Assembly: GCF_008923185.1 (NCBI RefSeq)
Contig: NZ_WBMT01000009.1
Span: 124,001 to 188,000, forward strand
Direction: 5' to 3'
Length of the DNA stretch: 64,000 nucleotides
Source: Actinomadura rudentiformis
GTDB lineage: Bacteria > Actinomycetota > Actinomycetes > Streptosporangiales > Streptosporangiaceae
A program made the translations under genes and the position numbers. Positions 17,046 through 23,288 of this stretch are shown in pieces; within the stretch, counting starts at the first letter, position 1; each line of letters opens with the position of its first letter. Under the pieces are notes generated by a model that was not told the origin of the DNA, searched no databases, and saw only the letters and a list, made by a program, of their open reading frames with translations.

Positions 17046-17429
17046 ATGAAGATCCTCGGACGAGACCCGGCCACCATCCTGGCTTTCGTCTCGGCGGGCA
17101 TTCAGATGCTCGTCGCGTTCGGCCTTGACTGGGACAACGACCAGACTGCGGCCGTGAACGCCGCCGTCGCCGCGCTACTCGGGGTCGTCACGGCGTTCTT
17201 CGTCGCCCGTGACCAGTTCCTGCCGGCCATCGTCGGCTTCACTCAGGCGATCCTGACGTGCGGTCTGGCGTTCGGGTTGAACTGGAGCGCGGATCAGGTC
17301 GCGATGGTGATGGCGTTCGTCGCAGCGGCCGTGGGCCTGTTCGGGGTGCGTCCGCAGGTGGACGCGGTGGTAACGGCTGATGGCGCGCGTGTCTCGAAGG
17401 TGACGCCGATCGGACCGCCAGGGACGTAG
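17046..17429 (+). CDS. Holin
   Basis: A 127-residue protein with four hydrophobic segments (about residues 8-25, 34-52, 58-76 and 83-100) and a polar tail. The repeated pattern GLDWDNDQTAAVNAAVAALLGV and GLNWSADQVAMVMAFVAAAVGL shows the two halves are an internal duplication, as in actinophage holins of this type. It lies after the endolysin and exonuclease as the last morphogenesis-arm gene. AGGAAGG lies 4-10 bases before ATG 17046. Confidence 0.78.
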   Translation: MKILGRDPATILAFVSAGIQMLVAFGLDWDNDQTAAVNAAVAALLGVVTAFFVARDQFLPAIVGFTQAILTCGLAFGLNWSADQVAMVMAFVAAAVGLFGVRPQVDAVVTADGARVSKVTPIGPPGT

Positions 17430-17510
17430 CCCGGAGGCATAAGCCTAGACGCTCAGCAACCTTCGAGTTACCCTGAGCGCAGGCATTCTGAATGGACAGC
17501 CTTGGCACAG

Positions 17511-17553
17511 AAACGGCCCCGCCTCTCCTTCGGGAGGGCGGGGCCGTTTTGCT
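17511..17553 (+). terminator. Rho-independent terminator after the lysis cassette
   Basis: A stem of about 16 base pairs (AAACGGCCCCGCC... paired with ...GGCGGGGCCGTTT, TTCG loop) followed by T residues. It ends the long plus-strand phage transcript. The rest of the 217-base gap (17430-17646) shows no gene. Confidence 0.9.
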
Positions 17554-17646
17554 TTGTCACCTGACGGAGTGGGCATAGATCGTCCGCACGCGCGGATGCA
17601 CGGTCCTTTGCGCGGCCGAGCTATACGATCACAGGCCCTTGGAGAC

Positions 17647-17976
17647 ATGGCTTCGAACTACTGTTCTAGCATGCCGACCATGAAGTGGAAGGACGTCGTC
17701 GACTGTCCGCCGTTCGTGCAGATCACAGGCGACCCACCCCAGCCCGCATACCTGCTCGCCTGGATGCGCATGGAAATCACCGGTGAGTGGCGGGCCATCG
17801 TCACCTACATCCGCCAGGTCGGCGAACGCCCGGCAGAGCGAATGCTCGTCAACGTCGGCGCCGGCCGGGTCAAACCATTGATGCCGCCTGCCGCGTACAA
17901 GGATGTACGTCGCATCCAGCTCTGCCGAGACGGTGACATCCGTGACTGGGAACCAGAACCACCTGCAGAACCTTGA
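17647..17976 (+). CDS. Hypothetical protein (109 aa)
   Basis: A small soluble protein with a beta-rich centre (PAYLLAWMRMEITGEWRAIVTYIRQVGER...MLVNVGAGRVKPL). It has one Cys near residue 20 and one near 95. Start alternatives are ATG 17647 and ATG 17671; the first has GGAG nearby. It is the first gene after the phage terminator and probably starts the zinc-finger gene group that follows. No family is recognised. Confidence 0.5.
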   Translation: MASNYCSSMPTMKWKDVVDCPPFVQITGDPPQPAYLLAWMRMEITGEWRAIVTYIRQVGERPAERMLVNVGAGRVKPLMPPAAYKDVRRIQLCRDGDIRDWEPEPPAEP

Positions 17977-18050
17977 CGAGCCGTCCGGGTGAAGGCGACC
18001 TGTTTCCTGCCGGCGAGTTGACGCGCCAGCCGCACAGGAGTGGGCTTGCA

Positions 18051-18215
18051 GTGATGGCCAAAGACAGGGACCAAGACCGCCGACCACGCAAATGCGGAGC
18101 CTGCAACGGCGAAGGCGGCTACTACGCCGAAGTCAACGGCAAGACCGAGGACGACCAGCGCGTACAGCGCAAATGGGTGAAGTGCCCGGCCTGCAACGGC
18201 GAGGGGATGGTCTGA
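18051..18215 (+). CDS. Small DnaJ-type zinc-finger protein
   Basis: A protein of about 54 residues with two CxxCxGxG units (CGACNGEG and CPACNGEG) separated by a short charged loop, the half-finger pattern of the DnaJ cysteine-rich domain. GTG 18051 or ATG 18054 are both possible, with AGGAG upstream; an upstream TTG (17973) in the same frame is less likely. The stop overlaps the next ATG. Such small zinc-finger proteins are common in actinomycete integrative elements. Confidence 0.6.
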   Translation: MMAKDRDQDRRPRKCGACNGEGGYYAEVNGKTEDDQRVQRKWVKCPACNGEGMV

Positions 18216-18523
18216 TGCGCGACTGGGACGCCCCCGCCTGTCCTCGCTGTAGCGGCACCAGGCGTCTCGTCATGACCGGCAAGGACGGGTCCTGGATCGA
18301 GGTGAACTGCTGGCACTGCCAGGGCACCGGCAACGAAGGCGGCCAGCCTGATCCGGTCGGCCCGCCTTCCCAGAGCGAGCGTCGTCCCGTCGGGCAGGCA
18401 GCGGCCGTAGAGGAATCGGGTCTGTGCCCTCAATGCATCGGGGCTGGCGAAGTCATCGGGCTTCAGGAAGGCATGCGCGGCCGTGTGCCATGCCCGTTGT
18501 GTCACGCACGCGAAGAACCCTGA
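18215..18523 (+). CDS. DnaJ-type zinc-finger protein with four CxxC units
   Basis: A 102-residue protein with CPRCSGT, CWHCQGTG, CPQCIGAG and CPLCHAR. Units 1/2 and 3/4 are paired around a Pro/Ser/Arg linker, as in the two zinc sites of the DnaJ cysteine-rich domain, but no J domain is present. It overlaps its two-unit neighbour by one base, so the two probably form a unit. Role unknown; protein folding or nucleic-acid binding is possible. Confidence 0.65.
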   Translation: MRDWDAPACPRCSGTRRLVMTGKDGSWIEVNCWHCQGTGNEGGQPDPVGPPSQSERRPVGQAAAVEESGLCPQCIGAGEVIGLQEGMRGRVPCPLCHAREEP

Positions 18524-18531
18524 GTCGGCGC

Positions 18532-18846
18532 TTAACCAGCCGCCATCCCGTGCGCCTGGCACCACGCGCGCAGCTTGCCCTCGACCGCGATCTGATCGGA
18601 CGGGTCGTCGTAGTCGCGCATGATGTCCCGCACACCCTGGGCTTTCGAAGTCATCGCCGCCTCGATCGCCTTGACGCCGTCCGTGCTGTACTCAGCCTTG
18701 TAGCCGCCCGCAGTGCGGGCCTGTGCCGCTTTGGCCAGGTGCTCGCACGCCGTCCGCGCGGACCCGTCGACCTGCGGCGGCGAATCGTCGCCGGAGCAGC
18801 CGGCCAGGACCACGGCCAGCAGGAGTGCGGCGAGCAGGGGGCGCAT
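18532..18846 (-). CDS. Small secreted lipoprotein
   Basis: The start was set at ATG 18846, which gives a clean lipoprotein signal: MRPLLAALLLAVVLAGC with the lipid-modified Cys at residue 17. The mature part is about 88 residues, helical, with two further Cys residues that may pair (ACEHLAKAAQA... and ...AWCQAHG). It is encoded opposite its neighbours and ends 8 bases from the end of the zinc-finger gene. Function unknown; cell-surface exclusion or signalling in a mobile element is possible. Confidence 0.6.
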   Translation of the reverse strand: MRPLLAALLLAVVLAGCSGDDSPPQVDGSARTACEHLAKAAQARTAGGYKAEYSTDGVKAIEAAMTSKAQGVRDIMRDYDDPSDQIAVEGKLRAWCQAHGMAAG

Positions 18847-19005
18847 GTCGGCTCCAGGTGATCGGGTGCGAGTCGCTACTTCGACGCGCACCGAGGGCGC
18901 CTGGATTACGGCTGGGGTGCGCCGCCACCCCAGCCATGATGTGCCGGCGCACCCCTGACCTGACCACACCGCGATACGGCGCAGTGACTCTGAGGGTAGG
19001 CACCT

Positions 19006-19039
19006 CGTCTATAGACGTCTACCTACGTATGCCTACGTA
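19006..19039. promoter_or_regulatory. Palindromic operator cluster upstream of gntR-type gene
   Basis: CGTCTATAGACG (19006-19017) is a perfect 12-base palindrome. Next to it CCTACGTA occurs twice, 10 bases apart (19022 and 19032). These lie 44-77 bases before the GTG of the short GntR regulator and are suited to binding a dimeric regulator. The rest of the 236-base gap (18847-19082) shows no gene. Confidence 0.6.
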
Positions 19040-19082
19040 GCTGCACAGGTGGGGATGTCTGGGCACGTCTACGGTTGCCGCC

Positions 19083-19343
19083 GTGACCGTGGATCATGAC
19101 GCTGACGTCCCCGTTTACCAGCAGATCGCGCTCATCATCAAGGCGCGGATAGACGCGGGGGAGATTCTGCCGAGACGGCGGATACCGAGCGAGTCGGCGA
19201 TGGTTCAGGAGTTCGGGGTGGCTCGGGAGACGGCGCGGCGGGCGGTGGCGTTCATGCGGGACAAGGGCTGGGTGTACACGGTGCCGCAGCGCGGGACGTT
19301 CGTCAGCCCGCCGGACGGGGAGGCGCCCGCCGACTCGCAATGA
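19083..19343 (+). CDS. GntR-family DNA-binding protein without effector domain
   Basis: An 86-residue protein that is only the GntR winged helix: PVYQQIALIIKARIDAGEI, IPSESAMVQEFGVARETARRAV and a wing YTVPQRGTFV. GntR regulators are normally 230 or more residues with a C-terminal ligand domain. Short GntR proteins act as KorSA-like repressors in actinomycete integrative elements. The GTG at 19083 and the palindromes at 19006-19039 fit autoregulation. It lies between element genes transcribed to the left and the small zinc-finger genes. Confidence 0.78.
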   Translation: MTVDHDADVPVYQQIALIIKARIDAGEILPRRRIPSESAMVQEFGVARETARRAVAFMRDKGWVYTVPQRGTFVSPPDGEAPADSQ

Positions 19344-19387
19344 GCCAGGTGGGCCCCGCCACGGGTGTAGGCGATCGGAAACGGAAA

Positions 19388-19417
19388 CGGCCCGTCCTCC
19401 TTCGGGAGGGCGGGCCG
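19388..19417. terminator. Convergent-gene terminator hairpin
   Basis: A CGGCCCGTCCTCC arm pairs with GGAGGGCGGGCCG across TTCG, with one internal mismatch. It lies between the end of the GntR gene and the end of a minus-strand gene, so it could serve both directions. Confidence 0.75.
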
Positions 19418-19437
19418 CTTCGTCGCGTCGGGGGGCG

Positions 19438-19626
19438 TCAGCTCTGCGGGCAGGTCTCCAAGACCAGCCGCACCGGGTCCATCGGAATCAGGTCGACACC
19501 CTCACCGTCCCAGTCGACGTAAACGCCGCCGCTGGCGTCGACCGAGACCACCGTCCCCGTGGAGGACAGGCCCGTCGTCCACGCGTGAGCGGTGTCCAGA
19601 ACTCGATCTCTAGGATGGAACTGCAT
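19438..19626 (-). CDS. Hypothetical small beta-rich protein (62 aa)
   Basis: The ATG (complement of 19624-19626) has AGGAGA upstream. The product looks like a small SH3-type barrel: FHPRDRVLDTAHAW, TGTVVSVDASGGVYVDWDGEGV, IPMDPVRLV. Such small barrels are frequent among actinomycete mobile-element proteins. It is read toward the terminator at 19388. Function unknown. Confidence 0.55.
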   Translation of the reverse strand: MQFHPRDRVLDTAHAWTTGLSSTGTVVSVDASGGVYVDWDGEGVDLIPMDPVRLVLETCPQS

Positions 19627-19702
19627 CAGGCTCTCCTTTGCGTTCAGGGTCTGGCGTCCTGTCCCGGGCCCGTATGCGATGGACGGGCCCCGAGGCGGGA
19701 CG

Positions 19703-20044
19703 TCAGAGGTTGCGGACCACTAGGCCGATATCGTCCAACCGGACCAAGGGACCGCCCTCCTCCAGGCACGCGGCGACCCGTTCGCCGGCAGGGGTCAAGG
19801 CGTGGATCGCGTTCCACGGGCGCCCTGTCTCCTCGGCGACTTCACCCTCGACCAACTCGACGAGACCGAGACGCATCAAGACCTTGATCGTGCTGAGCTG
19901 CGCACAAACAGCGTGACGTGCCTTCAAACAGGACATCGGGTGAGTGTCGGGGAGGTCCTGCCACTGAGCGACGGGCTCGGCGGTGCGCAGAGCCTCGTAC
20001 TGGGGGCGGCTGATCGTCCTCGCAGATTTCTGGTTCGTGGCCAC
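19703..20044 (-). CDS. Winged-helix-like hypothetical protein
   Basis: From GTG 20044 (GGAGA 7 bases upstream) the product is 113 residues; ATG 20131 in the same frame would add 29 low-complexity residues. The core RPQYEALRTAEPV, STIKVLMRLGLVELVEGEVA and HALTPAGERVAACLEE resembles a winged helix (helix-turn-helix then LTPAGE wing), as seen in small regulators. It is divergent from the ribbon-helix-helix gene across the GTAGCTAC operator cluster. Confidence 0.55.
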   Translation of the reverse strand: MATNQKSARTISRPQYEALRTAEPVAQWQDLPDTHPMSCLKARHAVCAQLSTIKVLMRLGLVELVEGEVAEETGRPWNAIHALTPAGERVAACLEEGGPLVRLDDIGLVVRNL

Positions 20045-20160
20045 CTGGCGGTCTCCGTTCGGGGCGAGATGGACAGTCGGGCGGCAAGCGGAGTGACGGC
20101 GGCGCCCGGCCTGCGGCTCCCTTGCAGTCATTGCCACCACCCCTGTTTCCCCCTTGTTGT

Positions 20161-20228
20161 GTAGCTACAGATTAACTCCCAGTCTTGTAGCTACGCAATA
20201 CCTGTGCCAAGATTTATTCAGTAGCTAC
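20161..20228. promoter_or_regulatory. Three GTAGCTAC palindromic operators
   Basis: The 8-base palindrome GTAGCTAC occurs at 20161, 20187 and 20221. The first copy and the inverted third share the longer form TGTGTAGCTAC. They lie in an AT-richer gap between divergent genes, the last one 15 bases before the GTG at 20243, so binding there would block the ribosome-site region or promoter of the ribbon-helix-helix gene. Confidence 0.7.
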
Positions 20229-20242
20229 ACAACGGAGGCAGC

Positions 20243-20482
20243 GTGACCGAGAACAGCAAGACGCCCACCCGCCCCATCCGCGTCCCCATCGTCATATGGG
20301 AGGCCTACGGCCGCGTCTGCGAACGCCTCGGCACCGACCGCACCAGCGACCTCCACCAGCGCATGCGCGACCAGATCCTGGAGCACGGCAGCGAGGAAGA
20401 CCGTGCAGCGCTGCAACAAGGAGAACAGGAGCTCGCCGAGCGCCGCGCCCGGATGCATCCAGGCCGGCCCCGTAAGGGCTGA
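20243..20482 (+). CDS. Ribbon-helix-helix DNA-binding protein
   Basis: A 79-residue protein with a likely RHH fold: a basic strand (RPIRVPIVIW), helix 1 (EAYGRVCERLG) and helix 2 (DRTSDLHQRMRDQILEHG), then a charged helical tail ending in GRPRKG. GGAGG lies 6 bases before GTG 20243. RHH dimers bind repeated palindromes cooperatively, and three GTAGCTAC sites sit just upstream, so autoregulation is likely. It may control the divergent gene or the integration functions. Confidence 0.65.
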   Translation: MTENSKTPTRPIRVPIVIWEAYGRVCERLGTDRTSDLHQRMRDQILEHGSEEDRAALQQGEQELAERRARMHPGRPRKG

Positions 20483-20574
20483 TTACAGCGGCGCGGAGGC
20501 TCGTCTGCTTGCTCATGGCATCTCTATCCCGCAATGCGCCCCCCGCTCGGGTGGCCACGGCCAGATCAGCGGAC

Positions 20575-21639
20575 CTACAGTCCGATATCGGCGGTGGCGC
20601 TATCTCCCCAGGCGTCCACACTGCGGATGTAGCCGAGCAGCGCCTTGGAGTTCCGCGCCCAGCCGCCCTGATCGGCGATCTTCTCCGGATCCTTACCTGC
20701 TCGCCTAGCCGTCGTCGCCAGCCCGGCCCGCAGACCGTGGCTCGTCAGCTCGCTCAGTCCAGCGCGCTGCGCGCACGCGGCCACGCGCTCGTTGACGGCC
20801 CGGTCGCTCATCTCGCCGCCGAGATTCCCCCACTGATCCACGCGCAGGAACGCCGGCCCCTCGTCATGTCCGGCTGCTTCGAGCCAGGCCAGCCAGCCTG
20901 CGACCGGATCCGTCAGCGGGTTGCGGCCCGGCCTTACGGTGACCGTCCGGCCGCCCTTCTTGCCGAACCGTGTCGTCACACGGAGGCCTTCGCTGTGCAC
21001 TTCGACGTCGCCGACGAGCAGCCCGGCGAGTTCGGACCGGCGAGCGGCGATGCCGAACCCGACGAGAAGCAGCGCCCGGTCCCGGATCCCGCCGAGATCG
21101 TCTGGGCAATGTTCAGACATGGCGCGGAGCTGGGGGAGGGTGACGGCGGGCGCCTGCCCGCGGCCACGGTGCGGCTGGCCGGCCTCGGCGGCGCGTCGCT
21201 CCTCGGCTTTGAGGACTTCGCGGGCCTGGGCGGTGACGGCGCGGTCGATGGGGTGGCCGCGGTCGCGGAGGCTGGTGGCGATGCCGCCGAGTCGGCTGTC
21301 GATCGTGGCGGGGGAGTCGCCCGCCTCCCAGCGCCATCGGACGTAGCCGACGAGCATGCCGCGGGAGGCGGGTGCGACGGGGAGGCCGACGAAGGCGCAG
21401 AACTCTTCCCATGATCGCCAGGCTCGTTCGTACGAACGAACGGTGTTGCCGGGGCGGACCGCTTGGGTGTAGGCGTCGGCTCCGGCGTCGAGCAGGGAGA
21501 GCCGCGCGGCCTCTTCTGGCGTGAGGCCGAAGTCTGAACCGCGCTCTAGAACATCGCTCCACTCGCCCCCGATAAGGGAACTTATCGGGGGTGAGGCAAC
21601 CCTAAGTTCGCCGTCCGGCGCCGAATCGAGTTCGGTCAT
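20575..21639 (-). CDS. int: Tyrosine recombinase (integrase)
   Basis: A 354-residue recombinase starting at ATG 21639. Residues 60-150 form the SAM-like core-binding domain (TVRSYERAWRSWEEFCAFVGL). The catalytic domain shows Arg200 (AARRSELAGL), the box His301-x-x-Arg304 (TSHGLRAGL), Trp327 (GGWARNS) and the nucleophile Tyr337 (LLGYIRS). It is the last gene of a long minus-strand operon and overlaps its upstream neighbour by ATGA. It lies about 9 kb from the tRNA attachment remnant at 30.6 kb, whereas most int genes adjoin the att site. No clear excisionase gene was found. Confidence 0.88.
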   Translation of the reverse strand: MTELDSAPDGELRVASPPISSLIGGEWSDVLERGSDFGLTPEEAARLSLLDAGADAYTQAVRPGNTVRSYERAWRSWEEFCAFVGLPVAPASRGMLVGYVRWRWEAGDSPATIDSRLGGIATSLRDRGHPIDRAVTAQAREVLKAEERRAAEAGQPHRGRGQAPAVTLPQLRAMSEHCPDDLGGIRDRALLLVGFGIAARRSELAGLLVGDVEVHSEGLRVTTRFGKKGGRTVTVRPGRNPLTDPVAGWLAWLEAAGHDEGPAFLRVDQWGNLGGEMSDRAVNERVAACAQRAGLSELTSHGLRAGLATTARRAGKDPEKIADQGGWARNSKALLGYIRSVDAWGDSATADIGL

Positions 21640-22361
21640 GATGGGCTGTCCATACTCCAGTGCACCTGCGCGCAATCGGCGTCCTGCGGGTGCGCCCATC
21701 GCCCGACCGCCGTCCCCCACGAGCGCATCAGGGTCGCGTAAGCCCGCCAGTTCCAGCCCGGGACGCTGCCGAGCAGATCCCTGGCGGCCAGAGCCGCCAG
21801 CTCGCCGCGCATGAAGCAAGGCTCGGCGAACCACGCCCACCACCGGCCGTCGCATCCGGCAGCGTCGAGCGCGGCCTGGGCGGCATCGGCGTGCACCTGT
21901 GGCAGCCACCGGCCCTCGTCGTAGGAGGCGTTGACGCTGCGGGCGTATGCCTGGCCGATCGGGCCAGAGCCCCTCAAGTCGCTGAAGGTGTCCATGACGG
22001 CGCGGAGCTGTGCGGCCTGCGGCCCGAGCACCAGGTCAGGGGACTGCCAACCGGCGATCGCCCATCCCTCCGTGCAGATGTACAGACGCCTCCCGTCTGG
22101 ATGCCGGGTCACGTCACCGCGCGGAGTCAGGCGGGCAAGGCACTCGCCGCGGGTCAGCAGTCCTCGCAGGTCGACGTCGCAGCTACGGCTCAGCGGCAGC
22201 CGTCGTGGCTCACGCGTGACGCACAAGACGTCGCCGCTGTCGGCTGCGTACTGTTCACCATCCTCGGTGACGACGTTCACACCGTCGTGAACGGTAGCCG
22301 GGTCGAGGAGCGCATAGAAGGCCGGCCCGGCTTCAGGCGTGAACGGTGTGAGGTCGATCAT
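21636..22361 (-). CDS. Hypothetical protein (241 aa) of the int operon
   Basis: ATG 22361 overlaps the stop of the PadR-like gene, and its own stop overlaps the int start by four bases. The product has a beta-rich N-terminal half (FYALLDPATVHDGVNVVTEDGEQYAADSGDVLCVTREP, GDVTRHPDGRRLYICTEGWAIAGW) and a helical C-terminal half (AQLRAVMDTFSDLRGSG; ADAAQAALDAAG; WNWRAYATLMRSWG). No family is recognised. Its position between a regulator and int suggests a control or replication role, but nothing in the sequence proves this. Confidence 0.5.
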   Translation of the reverse strand: MIDLTPFTPEAGPAFYALLDPATVHDGVNVVTEDGEQYAADSGDVLCVTREPRRLPLSRSCDVDLRGLLTRGECLARLTPRGDVTRHPDGRRLYICTEGWAIAGWQSPDLVLGPQAAQLRAVMDTFSDLRGSGPIGQAYARSVNASYDEGRWLPQVHADAAQAALDAAGCDGRWWAWFAEPCFMRGELAALAARDLLGSVPGWNWRAYATLMRSWGTAVGRWAHPQDADCAQVHWSMDSPS

Positions 22362-22702
22362 GATGCTGCCTCCAGGATCGTGCTGGGCTCTGGCAGCACC
22401 GTCGCGATGTGCACGCGCTGACCCGACAGACCGGCCAGCGCCGACCGCGCCGCCGCCACACCCTGCTCCGTCCACCGCACGTAGCGGCGGCTCGGCCGGC
22501 GCTCCGTGCCGCGCTCGGCGGGCGCCTCGTGCCGGATGCTCAACCAGCCGGCGCGCTCCAGGCGGGCCAGCATGGGGTAGACGGTGCCGTCGGCCAGGCC
22601 CGTCGCTTGCGCGATCTCGTTGCCGAACCACTCCCTGTCCGGCTCCGCCAGGGTGTGCCGCAGGACGAGCTGCAGCGCGAGCGTCATCCGCACGGCGCTC
22701 AT
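22358..22702 (-). CDS. PadR-like transcriptional regulator
   Basis: A 114-residue winged helix protein: MTLALQLVLRHTL, EWFGNEIAQATGLADGTVYPMLARLERAGWL and a basic wing with ERRPSRRYVRWTEQG. The GTVYPMLARLERAGWL recognition helix is the PadR hallmark. It lacks the long C-terminal dimer helix of full PadR proteins, so it belongs to the short subgroup. It overlaps its neighbours on both sides (22699-22702 and 22358-22361) inside the operon leading to int. Confidence 0.78.
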   Translation of the reverse strand: MSAVRMTLALQLVLRHTLAEPDREWFGNEIAQATGLADGTVYPMLARLERAGWLSIRHEAPAERGTERRPSRRYVRWTEQGVAAARSALAGLSGQRVHIATVLPEPSTILEAAS

Positions 22703-23019
22703 AGCGAGAAGTCCTTCCCAGCGAGCGACGCCAGGACGGCCATCGCGGCGGCGACGAAGACGGGGTCTCGGTCCGCGGGGGTCGACCGGCACTGGCCGGC
22801 GTGTTCATTCGCCGCCTGGCGCGCGTCGTCGAGGCTCACGGGGTATGACTCGGCCGTACCGGCGGACCAAGGGGCATCCGAGCCTCGCTGGCCGCAGCCC
22901 TCGCAGCGCCACATGACGTCACCGGTATCGATCGGCACCGGGCGGGGGTGGCGAACCAGTTGGACGATGGCTCCGCCGAGGGTCAGGAACCGGGGGAGGG
23001 TCGGAGTGTCGTTGGTCAT
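22699..23019 (-). CDS. Hypothetical protein with CxxC zinc-site pattern
   Basis: A 106-residue protein. The centre holds WRCEGCGQRG and, about 40 residues later, the pair H..GQC (NEHAGQCRS), which together could bind one zinc (C2HC). The C-terminal 20 residues are a hydrophobic helix (FVAAAMAVLASLAG). It is the first gene of the operon that continues through PadR and int, and lies next to the GTCA repeat array. No family recognised. Confidence 0.55.
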   Translation of the reverse strand: MTNDTPTLPRFLTLGGAIVQLVRHPRPVPIDTGDVMWRCEGCGQRGSDAPWSAGTAESYPVSLDDARQAANEHAGQCRSTPADRDPVFVAAAMAVLASLAGKDFSL

Positions 23020-23109
23020 GACGGGCCTGTCCTTTCGCGCGCACGGCTGCGCGTGGGAATGGCGCGAGCGCGCCTAGATGATCTTGTGCGTGTGCGGGTG
23101 TGCGCCTGC

Positions 23110-23277
23110 GTCACCGGCGCGCGAGCGGGTGTCACGCGGGGGTGTCACGGGCCCGTCATGGGTCGTCACACGGGCGTCACGGAGGGCGTCATGACGGCCG
23201 TCACGGGCCTTTGACCTGTAACTCTCTCCCCCAGCCCCCGCTCCCGCGTCACGGAAGCCGTCAAGGGGCTGGGGGAG
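23110..23277. repeat. GTCA repeat array and 13-bp inverted repeat, candidate TraB-recognition (clt) locus
   Basis: GTCA occurs at 23110, 23131, 23144, 23155, 23165, 23176, 23188, 23200, 23248 and 23260. Seven of these follow each other at 10-13 base steps (23131-23200), so they face the same side of the helix. Most continue as GTCACGG or GTCATGG. A perfect inverted repeat, CTCCCCCAGCCCC (23226-23238) with GGGGCTGGGGGAG (23265-23277), encloses the last two. The array is immediately 3' of the translocase gene. The remaining bases of this 269-base gap show no gene. Confidence 0.6.
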
Positions 23278-23288
23278 CGCTGCGGCGA

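Noticed and set aside
17430..17646. A boundary between two mobile elements after the holin gene
   Set aside because: Only a terminator is seen; no tRNA fragment or direct copy of the 30.6 kb repeats was found in this gap.
23110..23277. CRISPR array
   Set aside because: The units are only 4-7 bases, without 28-37-base repeats or unique spacers, and there are no cas genes.
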